Positions 41,376 through 48,766 of a DNA stretch of 64,000 bases are shown here, in pieces (within the stretch, counting starts at the first letter, position 1; every line of letters starts with the position of its first letter). The DNA is taken from the NCBI GenBank assembly GCA_015520045.1, contig WAQW01000045.1:1-64000 (forward strand), read 5' to 3'. The notes under the pieces were generated by a model. It was given only the letters and a program-made list of their open reading frames with translations. It was not told the DNA's origin and made no database searches. The position numbers were made by a program, and so were the translations under genes. Source of the DNA: Thermoplasmata archaeon. GTDB lineage: Archaea; Thermoplasmatota; Thermoplasmata; Thermoplasmatales; Thermoplasmataceae.

Positions 41376-42395
41376 ATGAACATCACGATAAATGGCGAGA
41401 CTAAACACATGCGTGCTGTATGGTTTGAGGACAATTCTGTGAAGATGATAGATCAGAAAAAGCTTCCAGACAGGGTTGAAATCTATACTGCTACCAACAC
41501 CCACGAGGTTGCTCACGCGATAAGGGAGATGATCGTCCGTGGAGCTCCTGCAATCGGTGTTACTGCTGCATATGGTTTGGCACTCGCGAAGCTGAAAAAT
41601 GAAGATATTGAAGAAGCTGTGGAGGAGCTCTCCAACACGAGGCCCACCGCCTTTGATCTTTTCAAAGCCATCTCATACATGAAAAAAAATGGATTCTCAA
41701 AAAAGGCTGCTGATAGATATTCCAATGAAATCACGGGAAGATCAAAAAAGATTGGTGAGTACGGAGATGACCTGATCAGAGATCACTCCAGAATACTCAC
41801 GCACTGCAATGCTGGTGCTCTTGCAGTAGTGGACTGGGGAACCGCTCTATCTCCCATACGGGTGGCTCATAGGAAGGGAAAGAACATAGTGGTTTTCGTT
41901 GATGAAACCAGACCCAGACTACAGGGTTCAACCCTCACTGCTTGGGAACTGCTGCAGGAAGGTATAGAACACTATATAATTGCGGATAATGCCTCCGGCT
42001 ATTTCATGAGAAATGGAGATATTGATCTTGTTATTGTTGGAGCGGATAGAATAGTGTCAAACGGTGATTTCGCCAACAAGATCGGTACCTATGAGAAGGC
42101 TGTGCTTGCGAAAGAGAATGGCATACCATTTTATGTTGCAGCACCCGGCAGCACCTTTGATTTTTCTCTGGAGAACGGAGATAAGATACCTATAGAGGAG
42201 AGAAGCCAGGAAGAAGTCCTTGAATTTCGAGGTGTTCGGGCAGCACCGATCGGCAGCAAGTCCAGAAATCCTGCATTTGATGTAACTCCCGCAAGATACG
42301 TAACAGGTTACATCACTGAGTATGGCATCTTTCAGTCTGGAAACCTGAAATCCCTTAAGAAACTCATAGACAAGGATCTCTTTATGAGAATGTGA
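41376..42395 (+). CDS. mtnA: S-methyl-5-thioribose-1-phosphate isomerase (MtnA/eIF2B-like)
   Basis: A 339-residue sugar-phosphate isomerase of the eIF2B-alpha/MtnA family, which isomerises an aldose 1-phosphate in methionine salvage. The family's active-site features are present: IVRGAPAIG near residue 52, the catalytic Cys in THCNAGALA near 148, DETRPRLQG, and the aspartate in VGADRI near 226. An archaeal paralogue acts on ribose 1,5-bisphosphate, but length and motifs favour MtnA. Confidence 0.9.
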   Translation: MNITINGETKHMRAVWFEDNSVKMIDQKKLPDRVEIYTATNTHEVAHAIREMIVRGAPAIGVTAAYGLALAKLKNEDIEEAVEELSNTRPTAFDLFKAISYMKKNGFSKKAADRYSNEITGRSKKIGEYGDDLIRDHSRILTHCNAGALAVVDWGTALSPIRVAHRKGKNIVVFVDETRPRLQGSTLTAWELLQEGIEHYIIADNASGYFMRNGDIDLVIVGADRIVSNGDFANKIGTYEKAVLAKENGIPFYVAAPGSTFDFSLENGDKIPIEERSQEEVLEFRGVRAAPIGSKSRNPAFDVTPARYVTGYITEYGIFQSGNLKSLKKLIDKDLFMRM

Positions 42396-42401
42396 TCATC
42401 C

Positions 42402-43532
42402 TCAATCCCTTATGAGAAAATCCTCCAGCCTATTTTTCGCCTTTTCCCTTTTCTCCTGATGCTGGGCAAGAAAGGTGTTTATCTTTTCAATGAGAATCTC
42501 CTTCAACTCACCAGTGAGAAGGGCCCCGCTGAGGTAATCTTCCCTTATTTTATTCAGTCTCCTATCATCAGGTTCGAACATTATCCGCAGCCACTGAAAA
42601 CTAACATCAACATCGGGATTTCCACCCAGACGGCGATGCTCCTCGACCGTTGGCTGCCCGCCTGAAAAGGCATATTTTCGGATCTTCCTCTTAACGGTAT
42701 CGGGAGAGTCCGTAACGAAAATCGTATTGTTTGGATCTGAAGAGCTCATTTTCCCCTGTATACCGGAGAGCGGTGGGAGAAATATACTCTGTATGCTTGC
42801 TGGTTTATAATAACCAAGATGTGGCAGAACATCGCGCGTGACCCTGAAATGTGGATCCTGATCAACTCCGTGGGGTATAAGACACGGTACCCTCTCGCCC
42901 TTCCTGACACTCTCGAGTATTGATGGTACTGCCTGAATGCTCGTGTAAAATATGAAACCTATGTTGGTACTCCCGGAGAATCCGAAGGCAGCCTTCACCG
43001 TAGAAAAATTGATCTTCTTTGCTATTTTCAGAGCCTCCCTGTACAGCGTTTTAGCATAATCAGTATCTATTATTATTTCAGTCTTTGACGGATCGAAACC
43101 CAGTGCAACAACATCCAGCGCGTTATCGTATGCAAGCTGGTGGGTGTCATTCAGATCCAGTTTTTCCTCAGAGAGAAACTTTTCATCATCCGTCAACATG
43201 AAGATCAACTTTGCACCAAACCTATCCTGGAGCCATTTAGTAAAGATCCAGGGAACCAGATGACCTATGTGCGTGTGATGAGAGGGACCACGACCTGTAT
43301 AGAGATAAAAAGCATTTCCCTTTTCATACTCATCCAGAAGCCACGGAAGATCACGGTGTGTGAAGAATATCCCCCTTCTCAACATGAAATGGGACTCGCC
43401 AGCTAACTTCTCGATCCTCCGCATGAGTTCACCGGTAATGGGTTTGGTTCCAAACTCAGATATCAGCTTCTCATAATCAACATTGCCAGCCACGTTATAG
43501 GGTGTAACCTTGAAATTATCAGCCTTGCTCAT
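42402..43532 (-). CDS. trpS: Tryptophanyl-tRNA synthetase
   Basis: A class Ic aminoacyl-tRNA synthetase, 376 residues, of the archaeal/eukaryotic type. The HIGH-like motif is HTHIGH (after GRGPSH, near residue 88) and the KMSKS-like motif is GKMSSSDP near residue 260. It lies downstream of the 5S rRNA gene on the same strand. Confidence 0.96.
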   Translation of the reverse strand: MSKADNFKVTPYNVAGNVDYEKLISEFGTKPITGELMRRIEKLAGESHFMLRRGIFFTHRDLPWLLDEYEKGNAFYLYTGRGPSHHTHIGHLVPWIFTKWLQDRFGAKLIFMLTDDEKFLSEEKLDLNDTHQLAYDNALDVVALGFDPSKTEIIIDTDYAKTLYREALKIAKKINFSTVKAAFGFSGSTNIGFIFYTSIQAVPSILESVRKGERVPCLIPHGVDQDPHFRVTRDVLPHLGYYKPASIQSIFLPPLSGIQGKMSSSDPNNTIFVTDSPDTVKRKIRKYAFSGGQPTVEEHRRLGGNPDVDVSFQWLRIMFEPDDRRLNKIREDYLSGALLTGELKEILIEKINTFLAQHQEKREKAKNRLEDFLIRD

Positions 43533-43609
43533 CTTATCTCCTCGTGAACAAACATTCGTTAAGAACCCTATTGTTTAGAAGTATTTATTGAATATAATCA
43601 TAGTGGGGT

Positions 43610-43730
43610 AATGACAGCGACCCTCACTTCCCATCCCCTCGCGGAAGACAGTACGCATGAAGGGCACAGTGGGCTTAACCGTCGGGTTCGGGATGAGACC
43701 GGGTTTTTCCCCACTGTTATGGCCGTCATC
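43610..43730 (-). rRNA. rrf: 5S ribosomal RNA
   Basis: About 121 nt. On the minus strand the terminal helix ATGACGGC...GCTGTCAT closes the molecule, and the highly conserved loop region GTCTCATCCCGAACCCGACGG then TTAAGCC is present. The exact ends are set from the terminal helix and may be off by a few bases. It stands alone, without 16S or 23S genes, as in Thermoplasma. Confidence 0.92.
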
Positions 43731-43750
43731 AGCACAGTGATAAATACAGC

Positions 43751-43759
43751 CTATATAAC
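43751..43759 (-). promoter_or_regulatory. TATA box of the 5S rRNA gene
   Basis: On the minus strand GTTATATAG lies about 25 nt before the 5S 5' end, the spacing expected for archaeal TBP/TFB promoters. Confidence 0.55.
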
Positions 43760-43790
43760 AATTACGTCCTTTTAGTCCATATGCATTAGT

Positions 43791-43825
43791 CGTAGCGTCC
43801 CATATTTTGTGTATTTATAAAGGAT
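43791..43825 (-). repeat. IS terminal inverted repeat, copy B
   Basis: Exact reverse complement of 116-150 over 35 bases. Read on the minus strand, the sequence before it (43892-43820) contains a short open stretch ending ...FDDFWHPL and a stop at the same position as ERYPL in the other copy, so this is a decayed second end of the same IS family. Confidence 0.65.
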
Positions 43826-43894
43826 GCCAGAAATCATCAAACCCGGAAAGATAATCAAGAGACACCTTGATGGTATACTGGATTCCACAGGATA

Positions 43895-44040
43895 AGAATA
43901 AATTCTGCTGTTGTTGAAGGCCTCAACAACTATATCCGGAAACATTCAAACGATCATATGGCTTCAAATCTGAGAGATACAGAGACACAATCATCTATCT
44001 GGTTGCAGGAGGATTGAAGTTACCCACAATAAACCGATGA
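43895..44040 (+). pseudogene. ISL3-like transposase remnant, frameshifted
   Basis: Two overlapping reading stretches give the C-terminus of an ISL3-family-like transposase: SAVVEGLNNYIR in one frame (from 43901), then RSYGFKSERYRDTIIYL with stop at 44038-44040 in a frame shifted by one base near 43951. The EGxNNxI...R.SYGF pattern is typical of the end of this family. The rest of the gene is gone. Confidence 0.6.
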
Positions 44041-44145
44041 GATCCATAAAATTCAATACACTATCCATTTTCAATAGCGGAAGTGTCCATTGAATCTTCA
44101 ATGTATAACACCAATCGAAACGGCAGATTCATCAGAAGTATCTAT

Positions 44146-44532
44146 TCACTGCCGTTTTTTGTTCTTGTTAAGAAGTATGTAAACTACGACAAGTAATGAA
44201 TCAGAGAAAAGTCCTCCGGCGATATAGGCATATCGGATTAATTTAGACGGCTCTATTGTAACACTCAGTAGATAATTCCCACCTGGAGTGTAAATCACCA
44301 CGTTTCCAGATAGATTGGTAATCACTAAACTCGCACTGTTGGAGACATTGTATGGACTTCCATTTATTTTTATTGATATGGATGATGTATTCTTACCTTC
44401 CAAAACAGTTAATGAAATGCTATTCCCATCATAGACGGCGTAACTGGATTTGCTTCCTGGAAGCTGATATGATGTTACTGGGGTGGAGAGAACACCGTGA
44501 ATAGACACAGCCAACAGAAGAGTGAAAACCAC
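44146..44532 (-). CDS. Small secreted or membrane-anchored protein of the ABC cluster
   Basis: A 128-residue protein with an N-terminal hydrophobic segment (FTLLLAVSIHGVLS, signal peptide or anchor), a ~75-residue beta-type domain with three N-glycosylation sequons (NTS, NVS, NLS), a C-terminal membrane helix (SDSLLVVVYILL) and a basic end NKNKKRQ. So it is probably anchored with its domain outside. The start is a GTG at 44532, 18 bp after the permease gene. It is the last gene of the five-gene unit. Family unknown. Confidence 0.6.
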   Translation of the reverse strand: MVFTLLLAVSIHGVLSTPVTSYQLPGSKSSYAVYDGNSISLTVLEGKNTSSISIKINGSPYNVSNSASLVITNLSGNVVIYTPGGNYLLSVTIEPSKLIRYAYIAGGLFSDSLLVVVYILLNKNKKRQ

Positions 44533-44549
44533 TGGAAGAATCCACGATC

Positions 44550-45209
44550 TCAGAGCAAATCCCTCCTATCTTGATGGTACAGGGAACTAATATATGTGAT
44601 AACTGCAAGAAGTGAGTATAACGGAAGCCAAAGGGTTAGTATTGATGTTTTGCCCAGTTGGTAAATTGCCAAACCAGAAAATGGAGAAATAGCAAAGATT
44701 GGAATATATGAATTCAAGTTATTCAATGAATAAGAAGATGCAAGAAGCGGTCCAAGTGATAAAGCGAAAGTCAACATTGTTGTTGTTTGAAAGTTTCTAA
44801 GAAATATAGAAAAAGCCAAACTGAGGAAAAGGTACATAACAGAATACAAAAATACCATAGCAACCAGGTTCAACGGTACTGTAATTCCGGAATTTTCGAG
44901 CGGAACAAAAGACAACGGAAGAATGATAAAAAAGCCACTTATACTAAAAAGAATTATTATTCTTTTGATAGTGATAGGTATTGACAAGAAAAAGAAAAAC
45001 TGATTATATTCATAAATCTGAGTGATCTTGCTCGCAATGTAGACTATTATAACTAAAGATATTAGGAGAGTGATACCGGTGAGAATTTCTATTCCTTCTC
45101 TGCTTGGAGATAGCAAGAATGAAGCTGTTATCGGGATTAAATATAAGAAAAGCAGTACGGGAGTTGATGACAGGTACTTTAAACTCCACCTGAAAATGTT
45201 CATATTCAT
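44550..45209 (-). CDS. ABC-type membrane subunit (six helices)
   Basis: A 219-residue, very hydrophobic protein with six predicted membrane helices in ABC-2-like spacing and no soluble domain. No specific permease signature is recognised. It overlaps the ATPase gene by 4 nt (ATGA), so the two form a transporter. Codon composition is AT-rich compared with the flanking core genes. Confidence 0.75.
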   Translation of the reverse strand: MNMNIFRWSLKYLSSTPVLLFLYLIPITASFLLSPSREGIEILTGITLLISLVIIVYIASKITQIYEYNQFFFFLSIPITIKRIIILFSISGFFIILPLSFVPLENSGITVPLNLVAMVFLYSVMYLFLSLAFSIFLRNFQTTTMLTFALSLGPLLASSYSLNNLNSYIPIFAISPFSGLAIYQLGKTSILTLWLPLYSLLAVITYISSLYHQDRRDLL

Positions 45210-46021
45210 TCCTCCAAAATCACCTTTCTGAGCGATGCTGATAGCCCGATGAGTTCGTTTATCACGTTCTCTATACCATTATATATTACTATTTGACCAT
45301 TATTGAAGGCATAATCAACTCCTGCTCTGATCAGTATATGTTTAGACTCTTCTAAGTTGTGAGTGGTGAGGACGTATGCAAACCGTGGATCTTTACGTAA
45401 TCTAACTATTGAACTTTCACCGGGGCTCTTTTTTTTGATTATAATGACCTGATCGAAGTCTGGGAGGATGGGATCTTCCTCGTGAGTGGTCCATATCAAG
45501 TCTAACTTTGATCTTCTAACGAGTTCTACAAACCTAAATCTTTTACTGCGATCCAGGTAGGATAGGGGCTCGTCCAGAAGAAGCCCTCTCCTCTCCAAAG
45601 ATATACCTATGAGTATTTTCAAAATTTGAGTCTCACCTGAGGAAAGGTTAATGACCATTCTGTTGAGCAAATTACTTACTCCAAGGTGTTCAGCGTACTC
45701 ACTAATATGATTATCTGAATCATATGATGAGATATATTCTAAGACATCCCTAACCTTAAGCATTCCAGGGAAATTGCCGATAGAGGGAATGTAACTTATT
45801 TTGCTCCTAACTGTTTCGGGAGAAGTATCTGGATAAAAGCCATACACCCTAATCCTTCCTCTGTCTGCTCTCCTGAGACCGTAAATCATATCCAGTAACG
45901 TTGTTTTACCACTCCCATTCTTGCCCAGAATCAAAGTTTTTCCTTCCGGGATTTTCAATGATAAATTTTCAAAAATTTTAAGTGAACCATAATTTTTTGT
46001 AACACTATCGAAAGAAATCAT
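45206..46021 (-). CDS. ABC transporter ATP-binding protein
   Basis: A 271-residue ABC ATPase. Walker A GKNGSGKTT is near residue 34, the signature reads LSSGE rather than LSGGQ, Walker B is RGLLLDEP and the switch histidine is in TTHEED. The Q-loop position reads SYIPS with no glutamine. The ~70 residues at the C-terminus after the core are unassigned. It is co-translated with the six-helix subunit and probably drives export, as such pairs without a binding protein usually do. Confidence 0.9.
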   Translation of the reverse strand: MISFDSVTKNYGSLKIFENLSLKIPEGKTLILGKNGSGKTTLLDMIYGLRRADRGRIRVYGFYPDTSPETVRSKISYIPSIGNFPGMLKVRDVLEYISSYDSDNHISEYAEHLGVSNLLNRMVINLSSGETQILKILIGISLERRGLLLDEPLSYLDRSKRFRFVELVRRSKLDLIWTTHEEDPILPDFDQVIIIKKKSPGESSIVRLRKDPRFAYVLTTHNLEESKHILIRAGVDYAFNNGQIVIYNGIENVINELIGLSASLRKVILEE

Positions 46022-46037
46022 AGCAACATCAGCCCAG

Positions 46038-46973
46038 CTACCATAAATAAAGTGAATAAGTATACGGGAACACTAAAAATGAATATATGAGCATAAATAT
46101 AATAGGCAACAATAATTTCTGCTGAGGCTTCCATTTCCTCCTAACTCCGAGTTGGTAGGAGAGCCATAAAACTGGGATAATTGACGATGTTAGCAATCCG
46201 TAACCGACATAAACCCTTAAATTAGGGACAAATCCCACATTCGAACTAATCAGTTTATAAGTTGTAGTTACCACCATTTCGTATTCAGATGAGCCATTCA
46301 ATTTAGAAAGAGTGGCCAATAGTGAATTTGATCCACCGAGTAAAGCAAGTGTATCTGGATTTAGGGTCGGAATGGTATTCTTCAGGTAGTTAACCGTTCC
46401 ATAAAAAGTTCCTACAACACGCGTTGAATAAACCAATCTACCTCCGTTTAATGAACCAGTATAAATCGTCCCTCCAATTATTCCTGATACGTATGATGAG
46501 TTTACATTATATGGTACGGAAGTACTGAATTCGAGTGCCACTGAGTTAAAGAAACCATACAACTTACTATATGGGCTATCAAAATAAGCCAGAGACGAAC
46601 TGCTTTTTGTTAAATTGGAATTTAAAGGATCTACTGGATATTCTCTACTATAGACGAAAATAATATCCTTAAGTGCTGGACCAGATATGCCGTGATTTTT
46701 GTCTACTATGGAAATTTGCCCATCGTGCACGTATGCATTTAAAACAAACGTTTGGTTATAATTTATGGCAGGAGCACCAGAAACCGATGAATGGTTATTG
46801 AATCTTAACTTGTATATTGAGTTATTTACAGTGACTTTATATGTAACATAAGATATGTTATTCGCGAACGTGCTCGCGTTGGGCTTTTCTATTGATATGG
46901 ATATTGCCGGAATGGCGGATACCATCACAAAAACTATCAAAATAAATATAAATTTTAGAGTAGGTTTAAGCAT
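46038..46973 (-). CDS. Surface-exposed membrane protein of the ABC cluster
   Basis: A 311-residue protein: an N-terminal hydrophobic segment (signal or anchor), an external domain of ~210 residues rich in Asn, Ser and Tyr with about eight N-glycosylation sequons, then two closely spaced C-terminal membrane helices separated by the basic loop RRKWKPQQK. It resembles no family known to me. It lies 13 bp after the first gene of the cluster and 17 bp before the ATPase. Confidence 0.65.
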   Translation of the reverse strand: MLKPTLKFIFILIVFVMVSAIPAISISIEKPNASTFANNISYVTYKVTVNNSIYKLRFNNHSSVSGAPAINYNQTFVLNAYVHDGQISIVDKNHGISGPALKDIIFVYSREYPVDPLNSNLTKSSSSLAYFDSPYSKLYGFFNSVALEFSTSVPYNVNSSYVSGIIGGTIYTGSLNGGRLVYSTRVVGTFYGTVNYLKNTIPTLNPDTLALLGGSNSLLATLSKLNGSSEYEMVVTTTYKLISSNVGFVPNLRVYVGYGLLTSSIIPVLWLSYQLGVRRKWKPQQKLLLPIIFMLIYSFLVFPYTYSLYLW

Positions 46974-46985
46974 TAATTCCCCCCC

Positions 46986-47717
46986 TCAATCGAATTCAAC
47001 CGGAAAGTCAATAGAAAAGGTTAGAGGAATGCTTGCCATGGATCCATCCCAAGTATAACTACCCGATATTTTAGTTTCGCTTGGGTCTCCATATAACCAC
47101 AGATAATAACTAGCAGTGTATGTCTGAACACCCCATCCAACAGAAAACGCTTCGTGGAACATATCTACTTGTGAAGTAATTTCGTAACTGGAACCGGGGT
47201 TCATCACAACAGTGTATTGATTAACTAAAACAGATGGACTTGAATCACCAGTATATCCCCAAAGGTTGACGGTCTTATCGATTGATTCCCCATTGTACGA
47301 GGTTACGTAGTAGTTGGTCTGCGTTGGCCAAACATTATACGCGTAACTGTATTTATATGAATCAGATTGTTGGAAAAGAACAATGCCAAAAACGACTTTG
47401 ATGGTTGGGGCGTACATAACCTCCCTATTCCAATTGAATGGTCCGTAGTATCCATAACCACTCCCCCCTCCAATAGGCGCGTCTGGAGCTGCTGGAGTCG
47501 ATATCTCTGGTATAGGGTTAAAACGAATGTCATAACACCAATTGATAACAAAAAACCTCCTGTCGTAAGCAAAGTGAACATATATATTGAAGTCATTGTT
47601 TGGGCCATACTTTCTAACAACGCGCCTTTCTCTTACAGACTTTTTACAACTTTTGCTTTCTTCCACCATTCTCTTGCGTAACGCTCCTAGCATAGCTAAA
47701 TAAAAATGTTCATCCAC
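46986..47717 (-). CDS. Unrecognised Tyr/Trp-rich protein, first gene of the ABC cluster
   Basis: A 243-residue protein with a helical, basic N-terminus (ALRKRMVEES, then KKSVRERRVVRK), a glycine/tyrosine-rich linker GGGSGYGYYG near residue 85, and a beta-rich, aromatic C-terminal ~150 residues. It has two cysteines and no typical signal peptide. GTG at 47717 or ATG at 47693 could start it. Its position at the head of an export-type operon suggests that it, or a processed part of it, is the exported product; this is inference. The family is unknown. Confidence 0.6.
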   Translation of the reverse strand: MDEHFYLAMLGALRKRMVEESKSCKKSVRERRVVRKYGPNNDFNIYVHFAYDRRFFVINWCYDIRFNPIPEISTPAAPDAPIGGGSGYGYYGPFNWNREVMYAPTIKVVFGIVLFQQSDSYKYSYAYNVWPTQTNYYVTSYNGESIDKTVNLWGYTGDSSPSVLVNQYTVVMNPGSSYEITSQVDMFHEAFSVGWGVQTYTASYYLWLYGDPSETKISGSYTWDGSMASIPLTFSIDFPVEFD

Positions 47718-47744
47718 TATTTACATTTTGCTGTTAGAATACAT

Positions 47745-48089
47745 TGTCAATTTTTAGTTGATGAAAAAGGCAAAATTTAGACCAAGAAAATCTTGAGATT
47801 CTGGTTAGGCCACACTTAGGAGTTGCCGCGGGATCATGATCGTTTCCATAAATCCTGTGGAATCAACTAATATTTGACAATCTCGAAATATGGAAAAAAT
47901 AGATACTGTCAAATTTTCGTTGATAGCCGAGATACCAGCAGGATGTTTTCAGCAGGCCTTCACGCATCCTGAATATATTCTTAAGCGATTCGGATCTGAC
48001 GGGAAAGTGTTGCTTTACAACACCGCTGTTATTGTTGATATCCAGAGCAACAGAATTGGAGAGTATCCAATTTCAACTAAAAATTGACA
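47745..48089. repeat. Two adjacent MITE-like elements with shared inverted ends
   Basis: Four copies of a 17-base end sequence: TGTCAATTTTTAGTTGA at 47745-47761, inverted variants at 47863-47879 and 48073-48089, and a direct variant at 47907-47923. They define two neighbouring units of 135 bp (47745-47879) and 183 bp (47907-48089), each with inverted ends. A 65-codon frame spans the second unit but crosses its ends and has no recognised motif. They look like non-autonomous elements or decayed copies of one IS. Confidence 0.6.
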
Positions 48090-48129
48090 GTCTCAAAAAA
48101 TAAATAACCAGGAGATGATCACATAACTG

Positions 48130-48420
48130 TCATAGAACTTTTTTCATAGAAGCAATCAAGCTTCTCTTCTGCCATGTTTATTCTGATATCTGGTCTGCTG
48201 CAAAAAACCACCGGCCAGCCTCCCCCACTTTCTCTTCCATCTGCATGAGACTTGTCTCTTTGTATACATGGTGAAACATGCCATCCGGGTACAGGAAAAG
48301 GGAGGGGAGGTTATCCTATTCAATGAGATCTGTCATCTCACCAGCAAATTTCGTATTCCCTATTAAATATTCGATCACATCCGGATATGCTCATTATACA
48401 GGATTCATTTTTTAAATTGA
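48130..48420 (-). pseudogene. Possible decayed reading frame
   Basis: On the minus strand, short open stretches (one starting MSISGCDRIF, then a ~50-codon stretch with DGMFHHVYKETSLMQMEEKV) are broken by stops and a frame change. The composition is protein-like, but no family is recognised. It lies between the MITE-like elements and tRNA-Val, in line with other decayed sequence there. Confidence 0.3.
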
Positions 48421-48471
48421 ATGTAAAAAGCGGCACGTTTTTTGTTGTTATATATATCCCCAGTACGGCAA

Positions 48472-48544
48472 TGGGCCCGACCGGATTTGAACCGGTGACC
48501 TCCGCCGTGTGAAGGCGGTGTCATAGCCACTAGACTACGGGCCC
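48472..48544 (-). tRNA. tRNA-Val (CAC)
   Basis: Cloverleaf with acceptor GGGCCCG/CGGGCCC, anticodon stem CCGCC/GGCGG with loop TTCACAC (anticodon CAC), T arm ACCGGTTCAAATCCGGT and discriminator A. It marks the border between the accessory stretch and the next core block; whether it served as an integration site is unknown. Confidence 0.94.
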
Positions 48545-48560
48545 CTCCCTGTGATTTCTT

Positions 48561-48570
48561 ACATATATTT
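48561..48570 (-). promoter_or_regulatory. TATA box of tRNA-Val
   Basis: On the minus strand AAATATATGT lies about 21 nt before the tRNA 5' end, in an otherwise gene-free gap. Confidence 0.45.
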
Positions 48571-48574
48571 GATT

Positions 48575-48766
48575 TTATGCAGCGGTAGCATTTTCAGAAC
48601 ACCCTAAGAGATAGGGCCATGACTTCCAATCTTGAGCCTGAACAGGAGTGAAGTTGCATGAACTGTTGAATCCCGGAACTCTGCCCACGCGCCACCGGGA
48701 TGTTTTGGACGGAGAGCGTTTCTTAGATAGCGGAGACTGTTTCCGTTTATGGCTGTAATCAATCAC
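48575..48766 (-). CDS. Possible small basic protein coupled to pheT
   Basis: A 63-residue frame with a strongly basic N-terminal half (HKRKQSPLSKKRSPSK) and a C-terminal half with two cysteines. Its GTG start overlaps the pheT stop as GTGA, which suggests coupling, but the composition is unusual and no family is recognised. It may be a chance frame. Confidence 0.3.
   Translation of the reverse strand: MIDYSHKRKQSPLSKKRSPSKTSRWRVGRVPGFNSSCNFTPVQAQDWKSWPYLLGCSENATAA

Noticed and set aside
47303-47681. Long frames on both strands overlapping the first gene of the ABC cluster
   Set aside because: They are shadows: the minus-strand frame at 46986-47717 has the operon context and a protein-like composition.
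47890-48087. 65-codon frame inside the second MITE-like unit
   Set aside because: It starts and ends in the inverted ends of the unit and has no recognisable transposase motif; more likely a by-product of the repeat.
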